DNA of 64,000 bases, taken from NCBI GenBank assembly GCA_963822175.1, contig CAWGGJ010000011.1, positions 124,001 through 188,000 of the forward strand, given 5' to 3'. A model generated the notes under the pieces. It saw only the letters and a list, made by a program, of their open reading frames with translations. It did not search any database and had not been told where the DNA came from. Source of the stretch: FEB-25 sp963822175. Lineage in GTDB: Bacteria > Chloroflexota > Anaerolineae > Anaerolineales > UBA4823. Below are positions 58,929 through 64,000 of the stretch, one piece after another; positions within the stretch are counted from its first letter, which is position 1; every line of letters starts with the position of its first letter. The translations under genes were made by a program, and so were the position numbers.

Positions 58929-61487
58929 ATGTTGCAGAAAGATGTCATTTTAAGAGTAGAGAATATCTCTAAGTCATTTTATGAAGTTAAAGCACTTCAG
59001 GACATATCTTTCGATATTTATAAAGGTGAGATCCTTGGTCTTTTGGGCGCAAATGGTGCCGGGAAAAGCACGCTATTAAAGATCATCGGAGGAGTCCAAA
59101 GGAGTGACAAAGGCGATATATATTTGGATTATGTAAATCTTGGCAACATCACCCCATTTATTGCTCTGCAAAAAGGAATTATCAGTGTTTATCAGGAGTT
59201 AAATCTCTTTCTAAATATGACTGTTGCCGAGAATTTGTTTATCGGCAGAGAAAACAAAACCAAAACAAGACTGATCGATTGGAAAGCAACCAGTATAAAG
59301 GCGAAAACTATTCTGGAGTCTTTAGGATTGGACATAGATCCAGATGCAGAAGTTGCCTCCCTGAGTGTGGCCAACCAGCATCTGGTTGAAATCGCACGTG
59401 CATTAATCGAAAAGCCAAAAATACTGCTGCTGGATGAGCCTACATCCACCCTATCGGAAAAAGAGATTCAATGGCTTTTTACAAAGATCAGAGAACTAGG
59501 CGCGAATGGAACAACTGTAGTTTATGTTTCCCATCGCCTTGATGAAGTGATAGCACTGTGTGAAAGATGCGTAATATTGCGGGATGGAAAGCTGGCCCAG
59601 CAACTGGAAGGGCAATTTAATAAAGAAAAGATCATCAACTCGATGATCGGGCACAATGTAGAACTATTAAGGACAGACGCGAAAAAAGCAGCGGCTGATG
59701 TGATAATGGAGTGTAAAAACATCAGCCTAAGAAATCTGGTAAAAGATGTCAGTTTTCAGTTGAAAAAAGGAGAGATACTTGGAATTGCCGGTTTGGTTGG
59801 AGCAGGCAGGACTGAACTTCTTGGCGCAATTTTTGGAATAGACAAAAAAACATCGGGCCATATATACAAGAATGGTAAAGAAGTCATAATAAAAAATCCT
59901 AAGGATGCCATGGACAATGGCATCATGCTTATCCCTGAAGACCGAAAAATTGATGGATTGTTCCTGAGTGAAAGTGTCCGTTTTAATATTGCCTCGGCAA
60001 CATTGGAAAAGCGGGCTAAAGGCGGATTCATTGATGGTAAACAGGAAAAAGAGAGCTCTACAAACGCAGCCGAGGACGTACAGCTCGATACGTCGAGAAT
60101 TGAACACCTTGTAAAACTATTGAGCGGGGGAAATCAGCAAAAGGCATTAATTGCAAAAACGTTGCTAGTGAATGCAGATATTCTGCTACTCGATGAACCG
60201 ACTGTTGGGGTAGATATCGGAGCAAGAGAAGAAATATATGCCGTTATTAAAGAGTTGTCCAATCAAGGTAAGTCCATCATTTTGGTTTCATCCGACTGGG
60301 AGGAACTGGTATACCTCAGCGACAGAATGCTCGTGATGTCGGAAGGTAAAATCACAGGTGTTTTGGCCGCAGAAGAAGCTACCAAAGAGAAAATTGGCCA
60401 TTTGGCTACGATCGCTGATGTGCAAAAGGATGATGAAGGCACTAAAGTGAATTACGAAGAGATTGGCGTGGTGACTCGCGTAAGGAATCCGGAAGGAAAT
60501 CATACCGTTGGGCATCTTCCAAAGGAATATTTAGAGAAACTAAGAATATTATATCAAAGCAACAACACAGCCATACTCGCGATGGTTACATTGATTCTGG
60601 TAATTGCCAGTGTTTTAATGAGCGATTCATTCCGGACTCTTATGAATGCGAGGAATCTGTTAGGGCAGGTAATGCCTTATCTTATCCTCACGCTCGGGCA
60701 ATTGGTAATCATTGTGGCTGGAGGGCTGGACCTATCAAGTGGTGCGCTTGTAGCTGCAGCCGGCGTATTGGGTGTGTCTTTTATGGTAAAAAATCCCGAT
60801 AGCGTGTTGCTGGGCATTGTGATCATGCTTGCATTTGGGCTTATCGTCGGACTGATTAATTCAGTCCTTGTGGTTAAGGCAAAGCTGGATTCATTTGTTG
60901 TCACCCTAGGCATGTCGATCGTTGTAACAGGCATTTCACTCATCATCACAAAAAACCCAATCGGGCCGTCACCAAAAATACTGAGGGTTATAGCCAACCA
61001 AGATGTACTTGGTATACCCTATGTTCTTTTCATCATCATCGCACTGGTCGTTGGGTTTGGAATACTCATGAAATACACGGCACTCGGCAGAAGATTTTAT
61101 GCTGTCGGAGAGAATCCGAAGGGCTCCTATTGGGCCGGTTTACCCGTTCAGAAGACCCGGTTCATTGCATTCATGATCAGCGCCTCGATGTCTGTCTTGA
61201 CCGCGTTATTCTTGATGGGCCGGACAGGTGCGGGAGATCCTGCATTTGGACCAGGGATGGAACTTACAGCCATTGCATGCGCACTCATCGGAGGTGCCCG
61301 TCTGGGTGGAGGCAGAGGGACAGTGGGCGGTGCTTTGCTGGGCGTATTCATGCTGGCAATCCTTGAAAATATCCTAAGCCTTATGAATGTTGATTTGTGG
61401 TATCAAGATGTTTTTAGTGGAATGCTTTTGCTGGCCATCATCATCTCATATGAAATGAGAATGAAAAAAAATAGAGTGGCTTTCTAA
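58929..61487 (+). CDS. Fused tandem-ATPase and permease of a ribose/AI-2-type ABC importer
   Basis: This 852-aa protein is RbsA and RbsC in one chain. Residues about 1-500 are the tandem ATPase: first Walker A GANGAGKSTLLKI (near 40), signature LSVANQHLVEIARAL, Walker B LLLDEPTSTLS; the second half starts with GLVGAGRTELLG and has LSGGNQQKALIAKTL and LLLDEPTVGVD. From about 537 to 852 it is a permease with IVAGGLDLSSGALVAAAGV, the GENPKGSYWAGLPVQKTR coupling loop and ALIGGARLGGGRGTVGGALLG. The frame is continuous, with a hydrophilic connector at about 500-535. A second permease gene at 61559 suggests the channel pairs this permease half with a separate partner. Confidence 0.9.
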   Translation: MLQKDVILRVENISKSFYEVKALQDISFDIYKGEILGLLGANGAGKSTLLKIIGGVQRSDKGDIYLDYVNLGNITPFIALQKGIISVYQELNLFLNMTVAENLFIGRENKTKTRLIDWKATSIKAKTILESLGLDIDPDAEVASLSVANQHLVEIARALIEKPKILLLDEPTSTLSEKEIQWLFTKIRELGANGTTVVYVSHRLDEVIALCERCVILRDGKLAQQLEGQFNKEKIINSMIGHNVELLRTDAKKAAADVIMECKNISLRNLVKDVSFQLKKGEILGIAGLVGAGRTELLGAIFGIDKKTSGHIYKNGKEVIIKNPKDAMDNGIMLIPEDRKIDGLFLSESVRFNIASATLEKRAKGGFIDGKQEKESSTNAAEDVQLDTSRIEHLVKLLSGGNQQKALIAKTLLVNADILLLDEPTVGVDIGAREEIYAVIKELSNQGKSIILVSSDWEELVYLSDRMLVMSEGKITGVLAAEEATKEKIGHLATIADVQKDDEGTKVNYEEIGVVTRVRNPEGNHTVGHLPKEYLEKLRILYQSNNTAILAMVTLILVIASVLMSDSFRTLMNARNLLGQVMPYLILTLGQLVIIVAGGLDLSSGALVAAAGVLGVSFMVKNPDSVLLGIVIMLAFGLIVGLINSVLVVKAKLDSFVVTLGMSIVVTGISLIITKNPIGPSPKILRVIANQDVLGIPYVLFIIIALVVGFGILMKYTALGRRFYAVGENPKGSYWAGLPVQKTRFIAFMISASMSVLTALFLMGRTGAGDPAFGPGMELTAIACALIGGARLGGGRGTVGGALLGVFMLAILENILSLMNVDLWYQDVFSGMLLLAIIISYEMRMKKNRVAF

Positions 61488-61558
61488 ATCTTAACTTAGA
61501 GATTAAATCCGACAAGCAATTGCATTTACCCTATGAAAACTCAAGAGACGATAACAAG

Positions 61559-62512
61559 ATGAAATCGCTCCTTATTAGCAATAAACTTCGAATAAACAAG
61601 CATTACAGTGTATACATTGTAATGGTGATTTTATTGGTAGCAACATACATATACAGCCCTAAGTTTTTGAGTGGCTCCACTATATTCAATATGCTCAGGC
61701 AGGCATCAGCACTGGGCGTTTTGACAGCGGGACAATTGTTCGTTATTATTGGTGGCGGAGTTGACCTGTCGGTTGTTGCCACAATGCAGATATCGATTGT
61801 GACATGTGTCTATTTTACAAACGCGTTTGGTGTTTGGGGATTGATCCTGGGTATTGGAATCTCGCTGGTTCTCGCAATTCTCATTGGTCTTGCCAATGGC
61901 GTGATTGTGACTAAATTCAATGTTCAACCGTTTTTGGTTACATTGTTTATGGCTGAATTACTGACAGGGGCTAGAATGATACTCGTTGGGGTTCAATCTG
62001 CAGGTTCTGTTCCGAGTACGATGCGATTCTTGGGGAATGATCTGACCGGGCCTATTCCAAATGCTGTGATAGTCTTCTTGCTCGTGGTCATTGTCAGTTT
62101 TGTTATTCTGAACAAAACTGTTTATGGCAGAAAGCTGGTATCTGTTGGTACCAACAAAAGGGCTGCCATATTTTCTGGTATTAATGCGAATTCTACTATC
62201 ATTATAAGTTATTGTTTTTGCAGTGTAATGGCTGTTATTTCAGGGTTACTGCTGGCTGGCTATACCGGATATGCAGATATGTGGATTGGAGAGGGTTATG
62301 AGTTTACTGCGCTTGTTGCTGCGGTAATAGGTGGTAACTTCCTGGGAGGCGGAAGAGGTTCAATCATGGGTGTTGTTGGTGGCGTGCTTGTTACAACGCT
62401 TGTGCTGAACGTTGTTTTACTTTTTGGGCTTGATGTGACATTCCAGTATATATTCATGGGAGCCATTTTCATTGTAGCAACGCTTACGGGGGCTTTGGCA
62501 GGAAAGGATTAG
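61559..62512 (+). CDS. Second permease subunit of the ribose/AI-2-type importer
   Basis: The 317-aa permease is of the RbsC/LsrD class with VLTAGQLFVIIGGGVDLSVV, NVQPFLVTLFMAELLTGARM, GTNKRAAIFSGINANST as coupling loop and AVIGGNFLGGGRGSIMGVVGG. It would pair with the permease half of the fusion at 58929, giving a heterodimeric channel as in LsrC/LsrD. I prefer ATG 61559 over an upstream TTG at 61520. It is the last gene of this transport set. Confidence 0.88.
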   Translation: MKSLLISNKLRINKHYSVYIVMVILLVATYIYSPKFLSGSTIFNMLRQASALGVLTAGQLFVIIGGGVDLSVVATMQISIVTCVYFTNAFGVWGLILGIGISLVLAILIGLANGVIVTKFNVQPFLVTLFMAELLTGARMILVGVQSAGSVPSTMRFLGNDLTGPIPNAVIVFLLVVIVSFVILNKTVYGRKLVSVGTNKRAAIFSGINANSTIIISYCFCSVMAVISGLLLAGYTGYADMWIGEGYEFTALVAAVIGGNFLGGGRGSIMGVVGGVLVTTLVLNVVLLFGLDVTFQYIFMGAIFIVATLTGALAGKD

Positions 62513-62582
62513 CATAAAGAGGCTTTCTTCATGGTGGCAGAATTAAATAAGTGGTTTTATATATAGGAAAGCACTCAAACGC

Positions 62583-62759
62583 TTAAAATTTAGCGAGGGC
62601 ACTGTGTGACAGCCACTCCTGGTCACCAAAGAGCTCATAAAATATTTGTGTAGAAGCGCGTGAGTGATGGCACCAAACGTTGTGACCGGAACCAGAGACC
62701 CCGAATCCGCCTCCGCCGCCAAATGTCGTTTGATTAGCAGGTGACTGAATAATCCGCAT
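62583..62759 (-). CDS. Small glycine-rich ORF of unknown function
   Basis: This 58-aa frame has a glycine run (TTFGGGGGFGVSGSGHNVW) and an aromatic C-terminal half (YELFGDQEWLSHSALAKF). I do not recognise it. No Shine-Dalgarno is visible, so it could be chance or the end of a broken gene. The rest of 62513-62818 shows nothing else. It lies 3' of the isochorismatase-type gene on the same strand. Confidence 0.22.
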   Translation of the reverse strand: MRIIQSPANQTTFGGGGGFGVSGSGHNVWCHHSRASTQIFYELFGDQEWLSHSALAKF

Positions 62760-62818
62760 GTCACGGCGCTTTCAACCACAGGTTGAGCTCCCCGAATGTG
62801 ACTACTCTTGCAGAAATA

Positions 62819-63433
62819 TCAGGCTCCCTTTAGCATGCGAATGAGGCTGTCTGAATCCATCACCGCGCCGTACTTCATGCCGATGTTCTTCAGCGCCGAA
62901 TCGTGCAGCTCCTTATCAAACGATGACACAGCATCTGAGGCAACGATCACCTTAATCCGCTGGTGAAAGGCTTCATGCACGGTGTCCTCCACGCATATCT
63001 GGGTTACTGTACCCGTCACGATGATGATGTCCCGGTCGATGCTGTACAACACGTCGAGCAGATTGGTGTTACTGAACGATGAATAGCCGTATTTCTCAAC
63101 GATATAATCCCCTTCTTGAGGATACAGCTCGTCGATCACATCCGTGCAGTCAAGTTCCTTGCCCACATCGGGGTAAAATCGCTTAAATCCGCGCACGCAG
63201 GCGTTCACCGTTTCGATCTGTGGGCTCCAGTTCCAAAGCAGTGTGCGCTTGGGTCCCGCCATGAATTTGCTGTATATCACCGGTATATCGTTTTCTCGCG
63301 CAAACGCTATCAGTTTCTGGTTTGTTTCGATCGTATCCCGCGCCTCTGGCACCTCCATGCCTGCCCCCTCGCGAACAAAGTCGTTTTGCAGATCCACGAT
63401 AAGCAACGCCGTTTTGTCAATAGTGAATTTCAT
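62819..63433 (-). CDS. Isochorismatase-family cysteine hydrolase
   Basis: This 204-aa protein has the Asp-Lys-Cys triad of the family: Asp in LLIVDLQNDFVRE, Lys in IYSKFMAGPK and Cys in TGTVTQICVEDTVHEAF, near residue 150. Members include nicotinamidase, N-carbamoylsarcosine amidase, ureidoacrylate hydrolase and isochorismatase. The start at 63433 has AAAGGAG upstream. Base composition appears more GC-rich than the neighbouring transporter genes, and it reads against them, so it may have been acquired separately. Substrate unknown. Confidence 0.9.
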   Translation of the reverse strand: MKFTIDKTALLIVDLQNDFVREGAGMEVPEARDTIETNQKLIAFARENDIPVIYSKFMAGPKRTLLWNWSPQIETVNACVRGFKRFYPDVGKELDCTDVIDELYPQEGDYIVEKYGYSSFSNTNLLDVLYSIDRDIIIVTGTVTQICVEDTVHEAFHQRIKVIVASDAVSSFDKELHDSALKNIGMKYGAVMDSDSLIRMLKGA

Positions 63434-63612
63434 ACCCTAGTCTCCTTTACCTGTTATTCTTTATGTCCTGTTGATAAAGTTATTCATACGCCTTATCCCG
63501 CACTACACAGCCGAACAGCAGCATGCTGTTTATCAGCTCTACACATTTGGTGCACGTGATATGTATTTTACCTGATACTATTGTGCCTACGCTCAATATA
63601 TCTTTTGCGAAA

Positions 63613-63759
63613 TTAGGTTGGTGAACGCTTGGTTACCAAATCCGATAAAATTGGCATCCCCACTTTTCGACACGCATCAACTACCGTCATGCCGCTATTT
63701 ATATACTGGATGACCTGGGTCACTGCATTTATGCGAGAGGCTTTGGTGAGTGACTTCAT
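63613..63759 (-). CDS. Short HTH-like ORF, possibly truncated
   Basis: The 48-aa frame reads MKSLTKASRINAVTQVIQYI, then NSGMTVVDACRKVGMP, and ends in TKRSPT. It resembles the first part of small helix-turn-helix proteins of phages and mobile elements (GMSVxxACRxVGMPRSTFY). The recognition helix is incomplete, suggesting a truncated copy. No good ribosome-binding site is seen. Confidence 0.35.
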   Translation of the reverse strand: MKSLTKASRINAVTQVIQYINSGMTVVDACRKVGMPILSDLVTKRSPT

Positions 63760-63820
63760 GAGGGCATTGTATCACTGAGTATTCAACAAATGAATCCCCA
63801 CCGTCTGTTGTTTGTGTGGG

Positions 63821-64000
63821 TTAGGTGGCGTAATCATGCTCAATCAGGTATCTGGTCTTAGTGGCAAGTCTACTCTGCGCAACCAATTGAAGCAACTCGT
63901 TGAAAGAGATTCGTCTCTCCTCGGCTGGATACTCGTTAACCCAAAGCGCGTCGAAACTGAAACCGGCTGTAGTGTGTTGGTATAAAGCGCATAAGATTTC
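63821..64000 (-). CDS. Unidentified protein, C-terminal 59 residues at window edge
   Basis: An open frame enters from the right edge and stops at 63821. Visible residues include FSFDALWVNEYPAEERRISF and LLQLVAQSRLATKTRYLIEH, ending in DYAT. I do not recognise it. It lies 61 bases upstream of the small HTH-like ORF on the same strand; both may belong to one element beyond the edge. Confidence 0.4.
   Translation of the reverse strand, partial: EILCALYQHTTAGFSFDALWVNEYPAEERRISFNELLQLVAQSRLATKTRYLIEHDYAT

Noticed and set aside
62543..62779. 78-aa minus-strand ORF in the 3' flank of the transporter
   Set aside because: No ribosome-binding site, no family resemblance and overlap in another frame with a slightly better small ORF; neither is well supported.

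Overview
The window looks like a stretch of a Chloroflexota chromosome, probably class Anaerolineae. The basis is indirect: GC is moderate by eye, and the substrate-binding lipoproteins carry threonine/glutamate/alanine/proline-rich linkers after the lipobox cysteine, as is common in that class. Anaerobe-type enzymes (aldehyde:ferredoxin oxidoreductase with its own MoaD-like protein, a 2[4Fe-4S] ferredoxin, a reductive-dehalogenase-like protein, family I CoA-transferases) sit beside an apparently O2-dependent extradiol dioxygenase. No rRNA or complete tRNA is present. Taxonomy is an inference.

Layout. 1-4.2 kb: a BtpA/SgcQ-type gene (cut by the left edge) and a DeoR regulator on the minus strand, a roughly 70-bp tandem repeat, a decayed IS5-family transposase, and a Bcr/CflA efflux gene whose 5' end abuts it. 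4.6-7.9 kb: a plus-strand operon of nitroreductase, a hypothetical protein, two CoA-transferase subunits and a ferredoxin. 7.9-14.0 kb: a minus-strand operon of LarA-like protein, MDR dehydrogenase, GlcF, GlcD and Ldh2-type dehydrogenase. It is divergent from a frameshifted IclR gene, and both promoters carry an ATGAAA-N5-TTTCAT-like palindrome at the predicted start of transcription. 15.2-26.5 kb: cupin, TIM-barrel protein, creatininase, AOR, MoaD-like protein, LivGFHM, a fused two-domain binding protein, and a frameshifted RdhA-like protein.

26.8-38.4 kb holds two copies of a module made of a single-domain CUT2-type ATPase, a permease and an alpha/beta hydrolase. The first copy leads into GalB-like, GalC-like, extradiol dioxygenase, CHM isomerase and SnoaL-like genes (a meta-cleavage set). 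The second has its own binding protein and a divergent LysR. 38.6-40.9 kb: an IclR gene, a dead tyrosine integrase, and a tRNA-His 3' fragment flanked by paired 8-bp repeats that resembles an attP. 41.4-57.4 kb: a flavoprotein, a frameshifted IclR, a complete Liv transporter, and a catabolic operon (SDR, KDG-kinase-like PfkB, OYE, fused CoA-transferase, enoyl-CoA hydratase, FAH-family protein, Zn-ADH). 57.8-62.5 kb: a ribose/AI-2-type transporter with the tandem ATPase and a permease in one polypeptide, plus a second permease. 62.5-64 kb: an isochorismatase-family hydrolase and small ORFs.

How it works together. The window reads as a catabolic region with five import systems, each next to enzymes likely to process its cargo. 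The clearest unusual features are: (i) a 723-aa lipoprotein joining a sugar-type and a Liv-type binding domain, between a Liv transporter with no other binding protein and a CUT2-type transporter with none at all; (ii) all four binding-protein genes have a far-upstream polypurine SD-like element resembling STAB-SD and a stem-loop just downstream; (iii) an ATPase-permease fusion; (iv) an attP-like locus with a dead integrase. Four conserved genes are broken by one-base indels in A/T tracts, which may be real decay or consensus error.
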